This document shows positions 1 to 8,548 of a DNA stretch of 39,188 bases, piece by piece. The DNA is from Deltaproteobacteria bacterium. Lineage in GTDB: Bacteria > JACQOV01. The first letter of the stretch is position 1; the number at the start of each line of letters is the position of its first letter. The notes below the pieces were generated by a model, which saw nothing but the letters and a program-made list of their open reading frames with translations, was not told the origin of the DNA and ran no database searches. Where the stretch lies: positions 1 to 39,188 of the forward strand of contig JACQOV010000100.1 in assembly GCA_016202395.1 (NCBI GenBank), in the 5' to 3' direction. Both the position numbers and the translations under genes were made by a program.

Positions 1-136
1 GGTGATGCCTGGGGACAATGTGACGATGGAGGTAGAGTTAATCATGCCGATTGCGATGGATAAGGAGCTACGGTTTGCGATACGGGAGGGTGGAAGAACG
101 GTGGGAGCCGGCATTGTGAGTGAGATTAATAAATGA
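1..136 (+). CDS. tuf: Elongation factor Tu, C-terminal end (partial)
   Basis: The reading frame open from base 2 encodes the last 44 residues of EF-Tu. It matches the end of the third beta-barrel domain: a PGDNV turn, ELIMPIAMD, a [15 protein letters not shown] strand pair and a terminal Lys. EF-Tu is the GTPase that delivers aminoacyl-tRNA to the ribosome. The gene is cut by the left edge of the window. Its position just before rpsJ is the usual str-S10 arrangement, so the ribosomal block probably continues upstream with fusA and rpsG/rpsL. Identification is secure despite the short piece. Confidence 0.95.
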   Translation, partial: VMPGDNVTMEVELIMPIAMDKELRFAIREGGRTVGAGIVSEINK

Positions 137-169
137 CCCCCGCCATGGCAGGGATCAGGATGACAAAGT

Positions 170-487
170 ATGACAACAGCAGAGCAAAAAATTCGAATTC
201 GACTTAAAGCGTTTGACCATCGGGTGCTAGATCTATCGGTCAAAGAGATCGTGGAGACAGTTCGCCGAACAGGGGCTAAGGTGTGTGGCCCTATTCCGCT
301 TCCCACACGGATTGAGCGTTTCACGGTGCTTCGATCTCCTCATGTGGACAAAAAATCGCGAGAGCAGTTTGAGATTCGCACTCATAAACGACTTTTAGAT
401 ATTGTGGAGCCCACGCAGCAAACTGTCGATGCGTTGATGAAGCTCGATTTGGCTGCAGGAGTCGATGTAGAGATTAAAACCGCTTAG
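170..487 (+). CDS. rpsJ: 30S ribosomal protein S10
   Basis: The 105-residue product matches S10 along its whole length, including [14 protein letters not shown] at the start and the [26 protein letters not shown] loop region. S10 sits in the 30S head, and as NusE it also joins transcription antitermination complexes. The ATG at 170 lies 9 bases after an AGGA and gives the usual length. It follows tuf by 33 bases and opens the S10 operon, with rplC 10 bases downstream. Confidence 0.97.
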   Translation: MTTAEQKIRIRLKAFDHRVLDLSVKEIVETVRRTGAKVCGPIPLPTRIERFTVLRSPHVDKKSREQFEIRTHKRLLDIVEPTQQTVDALMKLDLAAGVDVEIKTA

Positions 488-497
488 TGGAAATTTT

Positions 498-1133
498 ATG
501 TTAGTAGGCAGAAAAATAGGGATGTCGCAGATGTTTGATGAGCGAGGGGAGCGGATCGTGGTTACCCTGATTGCGGCGCAGCCTTGCAAGGTGACGGAGG
601 TTCGGACTCCAGAACGAGAGGGTTATCGCGCCATTCAGGTTGGCTATGATGAAAAGGAGAAGGATCAGATTGCAAAACCTCAGCAGAAGCGTTGTGAGAA
701 GATCGGTGGCCCTTACTTTAAGCGATTTGTGGAATTTCGTGTTTTAACGTCGGATAAGGTTCTCCCGGAGGTTGGAGCTTCGTTGTCGGTGGAACAATTT
801 AAATCCGGTGATTCTGTGGATATGATTGGAACTAGCAAAGGAAAGGGATTTGCGGGAGTGATCAAACGGCATCACTTCGCGGGAGGGCCTGCCTCCCATG
901 GATCGATGTTTTATCGAGCTCCTGGGTCGATTGGCTCTAATACCTTTCCTGGGCGAGTTATTAAAGGGAAAAAGTTGCCCGGTCACATGGGGAGTAAACG
1001 TATCACGGTGAAACATCTTAAGGTTGTTCAGGTGGACCCGAAAGAGAACCTTTTGGTAGTGAGTGGCGCTGTCCCCGGAGGTCGGAACGGGTGGGTTGTG
1101 GTTCGACATGCGGATCAAGGGATTAAATGTTAG
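498..1133 (+). CDS. rplC: 50S ribosomal protein L3
   Basis: The 211-residue product is L3, an early-assembly protein binding 23S rRNA near the peptidyl transferase centre. The start MLVGRKIGMSQMF, the central GTSKGKGFAGVIKRHHF segment with the GGPASHGS loop, and the LPGHMGSKRITVK stretch are diagnostic. Length is normal for the family. It lies between rpsJ and rplD in the conserved S10 operon order, with rplD starting 4 bases after its stop. Confidence 0.97.
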   Translation: MLVGRKIGMSQMFDERGERIVVTLIAAQPCKVTEVRTPEREGYRAIQVGYDEKEKDQIAKPQQKRCEKIGGPYFKRFVEFRVLTSDKVLPEVGASLSVEQFKSGDSVDMIGTSKGKGFAGVIKRHHFAGGPASHGSMFYRAPGSIGSNTFPGRVIKGKKLPGHMGSKRITVKHLKVVQVDPKENLLVVSGAVPGGRNGWVVVRHADQGIKC

Positions 1134-1137
1134 GAAC

Positions 1138-1761
1138 ATGGCGAAATTAGATCTTTGGAACATAGGGAAAGAGAAGGTAGGGACGGTGGAGATCTCGGAT
1201 GGGATTTTTTCCAGTTCTAAGAAAACGGGTGTGGTCTATGAGGCCGTGAAAAATCTCATGGCCAATCTTCGTCGGGGGACCGCTTCGACCAAGACTCGAG
1301 GTCTCGTTTCCGGTGGGGGGAAGAAGCCGTGGAAACAGAAAGGGACGGGTCGCGCACGGGCAGGATCCACTCGGGCCCCTCATTGGCGGCACGGCGGAGT
1401 CACTTTTGGTCCCCAGCCGCGGGATTATAGTTATTCTATTCCCAAACAGGCGAGGCGTTTGGCGTTGAAGGTGGTGTTAGCCAGCCGTTTGAAAGAGGAG
1501 GCCTTGTGGGTGGTGGATCGGTTGGAGATTCCCTCCGCAAAAACAAAGGAGGCCGCAGGGACGTTGGCAAGGTTAGGTTTAAAAAAGGCTTTAATCGTGT
1601 TGGGAGAGAAGTCGGAGTCGGTGGAACGTTCGATCCGCAATCTCAAAGGTTTTAAAGTAGTGCAGGCGGATCAGTTGAATGTTATCGATGTTCTTCGTTT
1701 CCCACAGATGTTGATTACCGAATCGGGTTTGCGAAAAATGGAGCAGAGGTTAGTGTCATGA
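1138..1761 (+). CDS. rplD: 50S ribosomal protein L4
   Basis: L4 binds 23S rRNA and lines the exit tunnel; in some bacteria it also represses its own operon. The frame is open from 1063, but the ATG at 1138, preceded by AGGAA, begins the natural sequence MAKLDLWNIGKEK and gives 207 residues, typical for L4. The tunnel loop is recognisable as GGGKKPWKQKGTGRARAGS. The gene overlaps the next start by four bases (ATGA), implying translational coupling to rplW. Confidence 0.95.
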   Translation: MAKLDLWNIGKEKVGTVEISDGIFSSSKKTGVVYEAVKNLMANLRRGTASTKTRGLVSGGGKKPWKQKGTGRARAGSTRAPHWRHGGVTFGPQPRDYSYSIPKQARRLALKVVLASRLKEEALWVVDRLEIPSAKTKEAAGTLARLGLKKALIVLGEKSESVERSIRNLKGFKVVQADQLNVIDVLRFPQMLITESGLRKMEQRLVS

Positions 1762-2048
1762 TCGATCCTTATTCTATTATAATTCGCCCTCTGCTCACAG
1801 AGAAAGGGACTCGTCTTAAAGAGGAGAGAAATCAGATCCTGTTTGAGGTTCATCTGGATTCGACGAAACAGCAGATTAAAGAGGCGGTTGAAAACCTTTT
1901 TAAGGTAAAGGTTGAAAAAGTGCACACCCTTCGGTTTCGCGGGAAAAGTCGTCGAACCCGATATGGATGGACGAAAAAGCCGAATTGGAAAAAGGCAATT
2001 GCAACGTTAAAAGAAGGAAGTCGGATTGACTTAGTGGAAGGTTTGTAA
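1758..2048 (+). CDS. rplW: 50S ribosomal protein L23
   Basis: The 96-residue protein is L23, which sits at the tunnel exit and docks trigger factor and SRP. It shows the family start IIRPLLTEKGT and the basic loop FRGKSRRTRYGWTKKPNWKKAI. Its ATG overlaps the rplD stop. rplB begins 3 bases after its stop, as expected in the S10 operon. No unusual feature is seen. Confidence 0.96.
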   Translation: MIDPYSIIIRPLLTEKGTRLKEERNQILFEVHLDSTKQQIKEAVENLFKVKVEKVHTLRFRGKSRRTRYGWTKKPNWKKAIATLKEGSRIDLVEGL

Positions 2049-2051
2049 TTC

Positions 2052-2873
2052 ATGGGAACTTTTACACCCGCGCCAATAACTCCAGGCCGTCGAGGCATGA
2101 CGATCTCCGATTTTGCGGAGATCACGAGATCGAAGCCTGAGAAGTCTTTGCTGGGCCCGATGAGAAAAACGGGGGGACGGAATTCCTACGGTCGGGTTAC
2201 GAGCCGATTCATGGGAGGAGGACACAAACGTCGCTACCGTGTCATTGATTTTAAGCGGGATCGGGCGCTTTCAGCCAAGGTTTTATCGGTGGAGTATGAT
2301 CCCAATCGGTCCGCTCGAATTGCGTTGGTGATTTACCCCGATGGAGAGAGACGTTACATCTTAGCCCCTGTGGGATTGAAGATAGGGGATGTTGTGGAAT
2401 CCGGCGAAAATGTGGAGATCCGGCCAGGAAATGTTCTCCCTTTAAAAGCGATCCCCGATGGGACAACGATCCACAATATTGAACTTTATCCTGGAAGAGG
2501 GGGACAGGTTGTCCGCAGCGCGGGAGGTTCCGCTCAGCTTTTGGCAAAAGAGGAAGGGCAGGCTCAGGTTCGGCTCCCTTCAGGAGAGATTCGGAAAATC
2601 CTTGCGGAGTGCAAGGCAACCGTGGGGCAGTTGGGGAATATCGATCATGAAAATATCGCTGTGGGCAAGGCCGGAAGATCCCGGTGGTTCGGTCGGATGC
2701 CCCACAATCGTGGCGTATCGATGAATCCAGTGGATCATCCCCATGGTGGCGGAGAAGGAAAATCGGGGCAAGGGAATCCTCATCCTGTGAGCCCGTGGGG
2801 TCTTCCAACAAAGGGTTATAAGACTCGAAAGAATAAACGGACTAACAAATTTATTGTGAAACGGAGAAAGTAA
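2052..2873 (+). CDS. rplB: 50S ribosomal protein L2
   Basis: The 273-residue product is L2, needed for subunit joining and peptidyl transfer. Diagnostic parts are [12 protein letters not shown] near the start, the RNA-binding [17 protein letters not shown] region, and the C-terminal [15 protein letters not shown] with the conserved His of the HGGGEGK motif. Length is normal. Instead of running directly into rpsS, the gene is followed by a 153-base gap almost filled by a palindromic element. Confidence 0.97.
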   Translation: MGTFTPAPITPGRRGMTISDFAEITRSKPEKSLLGPMRKTGGRNSYGRVTSRFMGGGHKRRYRVIDFKRDRALSAKVLSVEYDPNRSARIALVIYPDGERRYILAPVGLKIGDVVESGENVEIRPGNVLPLKAIPDGTTIHNIELYPGRGGQVVRSAGGSAQLLAKEEGQAQVRLPSGEIRKILAECKATVGQLGNIDHENIAVGKAGRSRWFGRMPHNRGVSMNPVDHPHGGGEGKSGQGNPHPVSPWGLPTKGYKTRKNKRTNKFIVKRRK

Positions 2874-2879
2874 AAGGAT

Positions 2880-3005
2880 CATGATGTTGATACAGGCCCA
2901 GCTACTTCGTTGTTCGCTTCGGTCGCTCCTCAGCGTACCCTCTAAGTACGCTTGCGTCGCGCCTCAGCGAACCGCCTCGTATCTGAGACCTTTATCAACA
3001 TCATG
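2880..3005 (+). repeat. Palindromic element A between rplB and rpsS
   Basis: The outer arms CATGATGTTGATA (2880-2892) and TATCAACATCATG (2993-3005) are perfect 13-bp inverted repeats. Inside, about 26 of 40 aligned positions still pair. The centre is AGCGTAC-N7-GTACGCT at 2932-2952. There is no ORF in it. Length (126 bp) and core resemble the element before rpoA. It is cotranscribed with the S10 operon and would form a long hairpin in the mRNA. It could be a miniature palindromic repeat, an RNase III processing site, or both. Confidence 0.8.
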
Positions 3006-3026
3006 GTTATTAAATAAGGAATTTTT

Positions 3027-3389
3027 ATGCCGCGATCTATAAAAAAAGGCGCTTTCGTAGACGCGAAGTTGATGAAAAAGGTTTCGGCGATGGAGCAGTC
3101 GAAGCAAAAGAGGCCGATCAAAACTTGGTCGCGACGCTCTACAATTCTTCCGGAGATGATCGGATTCACCTTTGCTGTTCACAACGGGAGGAAATTTGTC
3201 CCGGTTTTTGTCACCGAGAATATGGTGGGGCACCGATTAGGGGAGTTTGCGCCAACTCGGACCTTTATTGTTCACTCGGGTGAGCGTAAGGCAGAGGTTA
3301 CTACGAAGTCCGGTGGTGCTCCTCGAGCTCCAGGGGCTGCTCCAGGAGCCGCTCCAGCCGCTGCCGCGCCAGCGGGAGGTAAAAAATAA
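3027..3389 (+). CDS. rpsS: 30S ribosomal protein S19 with Ala/Pro-rich C-terminal extension
   Basis: S19 sits in the 30S head and contacts S13 and tRNA. The first ~92 residues are standard, with [26 protein letters not shown], and [18 protein letters not shown]. The protein is 120 residues rather than the usual ~92: after [13 protein letters not shown] comes a low-complexity tail of Ala, Pro and Gly ending GGKK. Its stop overlaps the rplV start. The reading frame is intact, so the tail is probably translated. Confidence 0.95.
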   Translation: MPRSIKKGAFVDAKLMKKVSAMEQSKQKRPIKTWSRRSTILPEMIGFTFAVHNGRKFVPVFVTENMVGHRLGEFAPTRTFIVHSGERKAEVTTKSGGAPRAPGAAPGAAPAAAAPAGGKK

Positions 3390-3724
3390 TGGCGGCAACG
3401 CGAGCCATTTTGCGGTTTGGTCGGATTGCTCCACGGAAGGTGAATAATACGGCGCAGCTGGTCCGGGGTAAAAAGGTTGAGGAGGCATTGGCTATCCTTC
3501 GTTGGACACACACCTCCGCTGCTCCGGTTCTGTCGAAGCTGATTCGTTCAGCGGTTGCTAACGCGGAGAATAAAGGGAATGTGGATATCGACAATCTCTA
3601 TGTTAAAGTTTTGGATATCGGGGGTGGACCTATTCTGTATCGCCATCGACCTTCGATGCGAGGGAGAGCGCTACCCATTAAGAAAAGAACGACCCACATC
3701 ACTGTGACCCTGGAGGAGATATAA
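3389..3724 (+). CDS. rplV: 50S ribosomal protein L22
   Basis: The 111-residue product is L22, which lines the exit tunnel and is a site of macrolide resistance mutations. It has the family signature region YVKVLDIGGGPILYRHRPSMRGRALPI, followed by KKRTTHITV in the C-terminal hairpin. Its ATG overlaps the last base of the rpsS stop, and the next gene follows without a gap. No anomaly is seen. Confidence 0.96.
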   Translation: MAATRAILRFGRIAPRKVNNTAQLVRGKKVEEALAILRWTHTSAAPVLSKLIRSAVANAENKGNVDIDNLYVKVLDIGGGPILYRHRPSMRGRALPIKKRTTHITVTLEEI

Positions 3725-4384
3725 ATGGGGCAGAAAGTCAATCCAATTGGGTTTCGGTTAGGGATCATTAAGAATTGGGACTCTCGCTGGTATGCGGAGA
3801 GGGATTACGCCAAGTGGCTTCATTCGGATATTAAAGTTCGAGGGTTTGTGAAGAAGAAGCTCTACCATGCGGGAATCTCCAAAGTGGTGATTGAAAGGGC
3901 TGCAAATAAGGTAAAACTGGATGTCTACACAGCCCGACCCGGTATCATTATCGGCAAGCGTGGGGCAGAGGTGGATGCCCTTAAGGCAGAGATCCAAAAG
4001 ATGTTGGGTAAAGAAGTTCTGGTCAATATTATTGAGGTTCGGAAGCCGGAGATCGATGCCCAGCTTGTTTCCGAGAACATGGCAACTCAGTTGGAGCGAA
4101 GGGTTGCGTTTCGTCGCTTGATGAAAAAGACAGTGGCGTCTGCGTTCAAGTTTGGGGCCAAGGGGATCAAGGTGACCTGTGGGGGGCGACTCGCAGGGGC
4201 GGAGATTGCTCGCACAGAATGGGTTCGAGAAGGGGGAGTTCCCCTTCACACGCTTCGGGCCGATATTGATTATGGAGTGGCCACCGCGCACACCACCTAT
4301 GGGACGATTGGAGTCAAGGTTTGGATTTATAAGGGAGAGATTCTAGAAAGCAAGGTCCGAGGGACTGAGAGGCCAAGGGTTTAA
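3725..4384 (+). CDS. rpsC: 30S ribosomal protein S3
   Basis: The 219-residue protein is S3, part of the mRNA entry channel. It starts [13 protein letters not shown] and carries the KH domain GXXG loop in [13 protein letters not shown], then the C-terminal domain with [16 protein letters not shown] and [22 protein letters not shown]. Length matches the family. It abuts rplV and is followed 2 bases later by rplP. Confidence 0.97.
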   Translation: MGQKVNPIGFRLGIIKNWDSRWYAERDYAKWLHSDIKVRGFVKKKLYHAGISKVVIERAANKVKLDVYTARPGIIIGKRGAEVDALKAEIQKMLGKEVLVNIIEVRKPEIDAQLVSENMATQLERRVAFRRLMKKTVASAFKFGAKGIKVTCGGRLAGAEIARTEWVREGGVPLHTLRADIDYGVATAHTTYGTIGVKVWIYKGEILESKVRGTERPRV

Positions 4385-4386
4385 CG

Positions 4387-4803
4387 ATGTTGATGCCAGC
4401 GAAGGTAAAGTATCGTAAGCAGCAGAAAGGGCGTGTCAAAGGAAACGCGACGCGAGGGTGTTTCTTGGGTTTTGGCGACTATGGTTTGCAGATTTTAGGG
4501 CGAGGATGGCTGACCACGCGGCAGATTGAAGCAGGCCGCATCGCGGTCACTCGATATATTCAACGAGGCGGCAAACTTTGGATTCGGCTTTTTCCGGATA
4601 AGCCTATAACGAAGAAACCTCTGGAAACTCGAATGGGGAAGGGGAAAGGTCCTGTTACCGATTGGGTGGCTCGAGTGCAGCCCGGGGTCATCTTGTTTGA
4701 GATGGAGGGAGTTTCCGAAGGGACGGCTCAAGAGGCATTTCGTCTTGCTTCTCATAAGCTTCCTTTCCCAACGCGATTTGTGAGACGGGAGGCGCTGGGA
4801 TGA
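4387..4803 (+). CDS. rplP: 50S ribosomal protein L16
   Basis: L16 contacts the A-site tRNA and organises the 23S rRNA there. The 138-residue product begins [16 protein letters not shown], as the family does, and has the conserved [12 protein letters not shown]-like [15 protein letters not shown], and [17 protein letters not shown] segments. Its last codons overlap the rpmC start by 4 bases (ATGA). Length is as expected. Confidence 0.97.
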   Translation: MLMPAKVKYRKQQKGRVKGNATRGCFLGFGDYGLQILGRGWLTTRQIEAGRIAVTRYIQRGGKLWIRLFPDKPITKKPLETRMGKGKGPVTDWVARVQPGVILFEMEGVSEGTAQEAFRLASHKLPFPTRFVRREALG

Positions 4804-5009
4804 AAGCCCAAGATTTAAAGGATCTCTCTAAGGAAGAGCTTCAAAAGAAGGAGCGGGAGAGTCGAGAAGAGCTTTTTAAACTCCGAGTCCAGAAATCGAT
4901 TGGGCAGGCCAAGAATACAGCTCGATTTAAGATTTTGCGTCGAGAGGTGGCTCGGATACTTACGGTGCGTCGAGAGCAAGAACTAAAAGGTTCTGCGGTG
5001 GGAAAATAA
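4800..5009 (+). CDS. rpmC: 50S ribosomal protein L29
   Basis: The 69-residue helical protein is L29, located near the tunnel exit beside L23. It has the family layout: [13 protein letters not shown], a charged helix, [30 protein letters not shown]. It overlaps rplP and lies 15 bases before rpsQ. It is identified from sequence and strict operon order; nothing odd is seen. Confidence 0.95.
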   Translation: MKAQDLKDLSKEELQKKERESREELFKLRVQKSIGQAKNTARFKILRREVARILTVRREQELKGSAVGK

Positions 5010-5024
5010 AGGATTGGAGAGCCC

Positions 5025-5276
5025 ATGGGAAGCAAAAAATCGCTAGTTGGAACTGTTATGAGTCATAAAATGCAAAAGACGGCCGTTGTGTCGGTGGAAC
5101 GAACGGTGCAACATCCTTTGTATCAGAAATATCTTCGTATGCAGAAGAAGTATAAGGTTCATGATGCCAAGGAAGAGGCTCAAGCGGGGGATCGCGTGCG
5201 GATTACGGAGTGCCATCCGTTGAGTCGGGAAAAACGGTGGCGAATCACCGAAATCGTCAAACGAGCTGAAATATGA
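5025..5276 (+). CDS. rpsQ: 30S ribosomal protein S17
   Basis: The 83-residue OB-fold protein is S17, an early 16S rRNA binder. Its motifs are [27 protein letters not shown], and [33 protein letters not shown]. The ATG at 5025 follows a GGAGAG ribosome-binding site. The stop overlaps the rplN ATG by 4 bases. Normal length for the family. Confidence 0.96.
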   Translation: MGSKKSLVGTVMSHKMQKTAVVSVERTVQHPLYQKYLRMQKKYKVHDAKEEAQAGDRVRITECHPLSREKRWRITEIVKRAEI

Positions 5277-5641
5277 TTCAGACGAAAACAGTATTAAATG
5301 CAGCAGACAACTCGGGAGCGAGAAAGGTCCAGTGCATTAAGGTGCTTGGAGGGACTCGTCGTCGCTATGCCACGGTGGGGGATGTGATTGTCGTTGCGAT
5401 TCGCGAGGCCATTCCCAATTCTAAGGTGAAGAAAGGGGAGGTGGCTCGAGCCGTGGTGGTGCGAACCAAAAGGGAGATCCCGCGGGCCGATGGTTCTTAT
5501 ATCCGTTTTGATGATAACTCTGCGGTTCTTATTAACACGCAGCTGGAGCCGGTAGGGACTCGCATCTTTGGTCCGGTGGCTCGCGAGCTTCGAGCTAAAA
5601 AGTTTATGAAAATTATTTCTTTAGCGCCTGAGGTTTGGTAA
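5273..5641 (+). CDS. rplN: 50S ribosomal protein L14
   Basis: The 122-residue product is L14, which forms an intersubunit bridge and is the docking site of the silencing factor RsfS. It opens [17 protein letters not shown] and contains [18 protein letters not shown] and the conserved end IISLAPEVW. The start overlaps the S17 stop. Length and sequence are standard for the family. Confidence 0.97.
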   Translation: MIQTKTVLNAADNSGARKVQCIKVLGGTRRRYATVGDVIVVAIREAIPNSKVKKGEVARAVVVRTKREIPRADGSYIRFDDNSAVLINTQLEPVGTRIFGPVARELRAKKFMKIISLAPEVW

Positions 5642-5643
5642 CG

Positions 5644-5970
5644 ATGTTGCAAGATTCTTTTCATGTTCGAAAAGGAGATACCGTCCAGGTGATGAAAGGA
5701 CGGGAGCGGGGAAAATCGGGAAAGGTCGTTAAGGTGATCACCAAGCATCACCGGGCGATTGTGGAGAAAGTGAACAGGGTCAAACGTCACAGCCGTCCTT
5801 CAGCCCAGATGCCCACGGGTGGGATTCTGGAAAAGGATGCCCCGATTCAACTTTCGAACCTGATGCTTCTGTGTCCCAAGTGTCGTCGCCCTGTTCGAAC
5901 GGGGAAAAAGATTTTGCAAGATGGAACGAAGGTTCGGTTTTGTAAAAAGTGCAAAGAGGTGTTGGATTAA
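5644..5970 (+). CDS. rplX: 50S ribosomal protein L24, zinc-ribbon type
   Basis: L24 is an assembly initiator of the large subunit with an N-terminal KOW motif ([22 protein letters not shown]). The frame is open from 5635, but the ATG at 5644, just after the rplN stop, gives the natural start and 108 residues. The C-terminal part has two Cys pairs, C77/C80 and C100/C103, arranged as a zinc ribbon. This feature is absent from the E. coli protein but common in other phyla. Start choice is likely, not certain. Confidence 0.94.
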   Translation: MLQDSFHVRKGDTVQVMKGRERGKSGKVVKVITKHHRAIVEKVNRVKRHSRPSAQMPTGGILEKDAPIQLSNLMLLCPKCRRPVRTGKKILQDGTKVRFCKKCKEVLD

Positions 5971-5972
5971 AT

Positions 5973-6515
5973 ATGGCTCGACTTGTAGAAAAATATCGTA
6001 AAGAGGTCATTCCTCAACTCATAAAAACCTTTGGGTATAAAAATGCTCTTCAGGCCCCTCGATTGGAGAAGATCGTGCTGAACATGGGGTTGGGACAAGC
6101 CATTGAGAACCCAAAGCTTCTAGAGGCGGCTACTTCCGAGCTGGCTCAGATTACAGGGCAGAAACCGGTTGTAACGCGCGCTCGAAAATCGATCTCAGCT
6201 TTTAAAGTTCGCGAGGGGGCTGCGATTGGGGCGATGGTGACATTGCGGAAGAAAAATATGTATGAGTTTTTGGATCGACTCATTAACATCGCTTTGCCGC
6301 GTGTCCGTGATTTTAAGGGGGTGGATCCCAAATCGATGGATGGGAAGGGGAATTACACGCTTGGTTTAAAAGAGCAGATCATTTTTCCTGAGATCCATTT
6401 TGATAATGTCATTAAACCGATGGGGATGAATATCACATTTGTCACCACGGCCAAGAACGATGATGAGGCAAGAGTTTTGTTGAAGGCATTAGGGATGCCA
6501 TTTCGAAGCGTTTAA
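5973..6515 (+). CDS. rplE: 50S ribosomal protein L5
   Basis: L5 binds 5S rRNA in the central protuberance. From the ATG at 5973 the protein has 180 residues and starts [16 protein letters not shown]. It includes the [14 protein letters not shown] strand, [20 protein letters not shown], and FPEIHFDNV. An upstream in-frame extension to 5949 would overlap rplX and is unlikely. It sits between rplX and rpsZ in standard spc order. Confidence 0.95.
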   Translation: MARLVEKYRKEVIPQLIKTFGYKNALQAPRLEKIVLNMGLGQAIENPKLLEAATSELAQITGQKPVVTRARKSISAFKVREGAAIGAMVTLRKKNMYEFLDRLINIALPRVRDFKGVDPKSMDGKGNYTLGLKEQIIFPEIHFDNVIKPMGMNITFVTTAKNDDEARVLLKALGMPFRSV

Positions 6516-6529
6516 TAAAGGAGGTTGAA

Positions 6530-6715
6530 TTGGCCAAGACCTGTTGGATGGTTAAAGCGCAGCGAGCGCCTAAGTTTCCGGTTCGGAAGCACAATCGGTG
6601 CTTAAAGTGTGGTCGATCTAGAGGCTACTATCGGAAATTTGCGCTTTGCCGACTCTGCTTCCGAGGGCTTGCTTCTCGTGGCGAGGTTCCAGGGGTTCGA
6701 AAGGCCAGTTGGTAA
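6530..6715 (+). CDS. rpsZ: 30S ribosomal protein S14, zinc-binding short form
   Basis: The 61-residue product is the short (type Z) S14. It carries the zinc ligands C24/C27 and C40/C43 in the [23 protein letters not shown] segment (written here as its two CXXC pairs). It ends in the conserved VPGVRKASW. The start is TTG at 6530, preceded by a strong AAGGAGG at 6518-6524. S14 is needed for assembly of the 30S head. The short zinc form replaces the ~100-residue zinc-free form in this genome region. Confidence 0.95.
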   Translation: MAKTCWMVKAQRAPKFPVRKHNRCLKCGRSRGYYRKFALCRLCFRGLASRGEVPGVRKASW

Positions 6716-6719
6716 TGAT

Positions 6720-7115
6720 ATGCTAACAGACCCGATTGCAGACATGTTGACTCAAATTCGTAACGCCATTCAGGCTCGCCATAATGGAGTCACGCTCCCT
6801 TATTCGCGGGTCAAGGAGGATATCCTTCGCGTCTTAAACGTTCAAGGCTATGTTCCTTCTTATCAGAAAGTGGAGGTGGGGACGAGGCAGTTTCTTCGTG
6901 TGGCGCTTCGAAAAGGCGGCAATTCTCCTTATCCCATTGAAGGGCTCCGTCGTGTTAGCAAGCCGGGTTGTCGAGTTTACGCCCCATATGCCGAAATCCC
7001 CAAGGCCTTAAGTGGCTTTGGTTTGGTTATTCTCTCAACCCCGCGTGGGATTCTAAGCGATAAAGAGGCCCGCGAGACGAAGGTGGGGGGGGAGATTCTT
7101 TGCGAGGTTTGGTAA
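6720..7115 (+). CDS. rpsH: 30S ribosomal protein S8
   Basis: S8 binds the central domain of 16S rRNA and in E. coli represses the spc operon. The frame is open from 6609 inside rpsZ, but the ATG at 6720 begins the natural MLTDPIADMLTQIRNA and gives 131 residues. The C-terminal signature is KPGCRVYAPYAEIPKALSGFG followed by the STPRGILSDKEARE loop and GGEILCEVW. It is followed by rplF one base after its stop. Confidence 0.95.
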   Translation: MLTDPIADMLTQIRNAIQARHNGVTLPYSRVKEDILRVLNVQGYVPSYQKVEVGTRQFLRVALRKGGNSPYPIEGLRRVSKPGCRVYAPYAEIPKALSGFGLVILSTPRGILSDKEARETKVGGEILCEVW

Positions 7116-7116
7116 T

Positions 7117-7668
7117 ATGTCAAGAATAGGGAAAAAACCGGTTATCCTTCCCAAAGAGGTTCAGTTTAATCTCAAAGGGGGGGAGATCTTCATTGAAGGG
7201 CCGAAGGGGAAACTCCATGTTTCACTTCCCAACGGTATTACGTTGGAGAAACAAGAGGGGCAGATCCTTTTTAAAAGAGATTCGGAGGAAGCGGGTGCTC
7301 GGTCTCTGCATGGTTTGGCCCGCAGTCTCGTCCAAAACATGGTGGACGGGGTCCTTAAAGGATATGAAAAGTCTTTAGATATTGTGGGAGTGGGGTATCG
7401 AGCGGAAATTCAAGCAAAAGAGATTGTATTGAGCTTGGGGTTTTCTCAGCAGATTCGTTATCGGATTCCAGAAGGGATTCATATGAAGGTGGATAAGCAA
7501 ACTCACATTGTGATTCAGGGAGCCGATAAACATCAGGTGGGACAGGTGGCGGCAGAGATACGGTCGCTTCGCCCGCCGGAACCGTATAAAGGGAAGGGCA
7601 TCCAATACACTGGAGAGCGGTTAAAGAGGAAGGTGGGAAAGGCAGCAGGAACCAAGTCCGCTGCTTAG
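7117..7668 (+). CDS. rplF: 50S ribosomal protein L6
   Basis: The 183-residue product is L6, with its two related domains near the factor-binding site. It begins MSRIGKKPVILPKEV and contains GPKGKLHVSLP, VDGVLKGYEKSLDIVGVGYRA and the C-terminal signature RSLRPPEPYKGKGIQY. Length is typical, and a Lys/Ala-rich tail closes the protein. It lies in the expected spc position between rpsH and rplR. Confidence 0.97.
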   Translation: MSRIGKKPVILPKEVQFNLKGGEIFIEGPKGKLHVSLPNGITLEKQEGQILFKRDSEEAGARSLHGLARSLVQNMVDGVLKGYEKSLDIVGVGYRAEIQAKEIVLSLGFSQQIRYRIPEGIHMKVDKQTHIVIQGADKHQVGQVAAEIRSLRPPEPYKGKGIQYTGERLKRKVGKAAGTKSAA

Positions 7669-7686
7669 TTAGAAGGAGTTTAGACG

Positions 7687-8049
7687 ATGATTCGGTCGCG
7701 TAAAAAAGAGATGAGAGAAATTCGGCATCGCCGAGTGCGGTTGGGGCTGAAGGGGAATCCATCGCGTCCTCGTCTGTCCGTTTATCGAAGTGGGAAGCAC
7801 ATCCACGCCCAGCTTATCGACGATATCGCCGGGCGCACATTGGTTGCGGTCTCTTCCTTGAGTCCAGAGCTTAAGAGTGACGTTAAAAGCAAGAAAACGG
7901 AGCGGGCGACGAAAGTGGGGGAGCTCCTAGCGCGGAAGGCCTTGGAGCAAAAGATTGAAAAAGTGGTTTTAGATCGAGGGCCTTTTAAGTATCATGGTCG
8001 AGTTAAAGCCTTGGCGGAGGCGGCTCGATCTGGGGGATTACAGTTTTAG
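7687..8049 (+). CDS. rplR: 50S ribosomal protein L18
   Basis: The 120-residue product is L18, which with L5 holds 5S rRNA. Motifs include [31 protein letters not shown], and the ending [24 protein letters not shown], which is the usual C-terminus. It is preceded by GAAGGAG. The rpsE GTG start follows its stop by 16 bases. Nothing unusual is seen. Confidence 0.97.
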   Translation: MIRSRKKEMREIRHRRVRLGLKGNPSRPRLSVYRSGKHIHAQLIDDIAGRTLVAVSSLSPELKSDVKSKKTERATKVGELLARKALEQKIEKVVLDRGPFKYHGRVKALAEAARSGGLQF

Positions 8050-8065
8050 TGAAAGGAAGTGTAGG

Positions 8066-8548
8066 GTGGTAGAAAGAATCGATCCATCAGAATTAGAGCT
8101 TAAAGAGAAGGTGGTCCATGTGGGACGCGTGGCCAAAGTGGTCAAAGGGGGGAAACGCTTTAGTTTCGCTGCCATTGTCACTGTGGGGGATGGGCAGGGG
8201 CATGTCGGCTATGGTTTGGGGAAGGCTAAAGGGGTTCCAGAGGCGATCCGAAAAGCGGTCGAGAGGGCCAAGAAAAGCCTGGTTCGAGTTCCCGTGGTCA
8301 ACAGCACCATTCCTCATGAGGTCATCGGCCATTTCGGAGCGGGAAGGGTTTTTTTGCGCCCCGCATCGGAGGGGACGGGGGTGATTGCGGGAGGGGCTGT
8401 TCGGGCCGTCATTGAGTCGGCCGGGATTCGAAATATCCTGACAAAATCGTTGGGGACAACGAATCCTCATAACGTGATTAAAGCAACACTGAATGCTCTT
8501 TGCAGTCTTCGAGTTCCCGTTAAGGAGGAAGCCTATGAACCTTCATGA
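8066..8548 (+). CDS. rpsE: 30S ribosomal protein S5
   Basis: S5 helps hold translational fidelity and mRNA unwinding. The frame is open from 7994, but a GTG at 8066 with AGGAAG at 8054-8059 gives [17 protein letters not shown] and 160 residues, close to the family length; the upstream part would lie inside rplR. Diagnostic segments are [28 protein letters not shown] (in the N-terminal dsRBD-like domain), [14 protein letters not shown], and [10 protein letters not shown]. It overlaps rplO by 14 bases; no rpmD lies between. Confidence 0.92.
   Translation: MVERIDPSELELKEKVVHVGRVAKVVKGGKRFSFAAIVTVGDGQGHVGYGLGKAKGVPEAIRKAVERAKKSLVRVPVVNSTIPHEVIGHFGAGRVFLRPASEGTGVIAGGAVRAVIESAGIRNILTKSLGTTNPHNVIKATLNALCSLRVPVKEEAYEPS

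Noticed and set aside
2251..2811. 186-residue minus-strand ORF opposite rplB
   Set aside because: Antisense shadow of a conserved ribosomal protein; composition follows the complement of L2 codons and no motif is present.
2880..3005. Element A as a rho-independent terminator or riboswitch
   Set aside because: The stem has no following T tract and lies in the middle of the S10 operon, where termination would cut off essential genes. No known riboswitch or ribosomal-protein leader motif is recognised.
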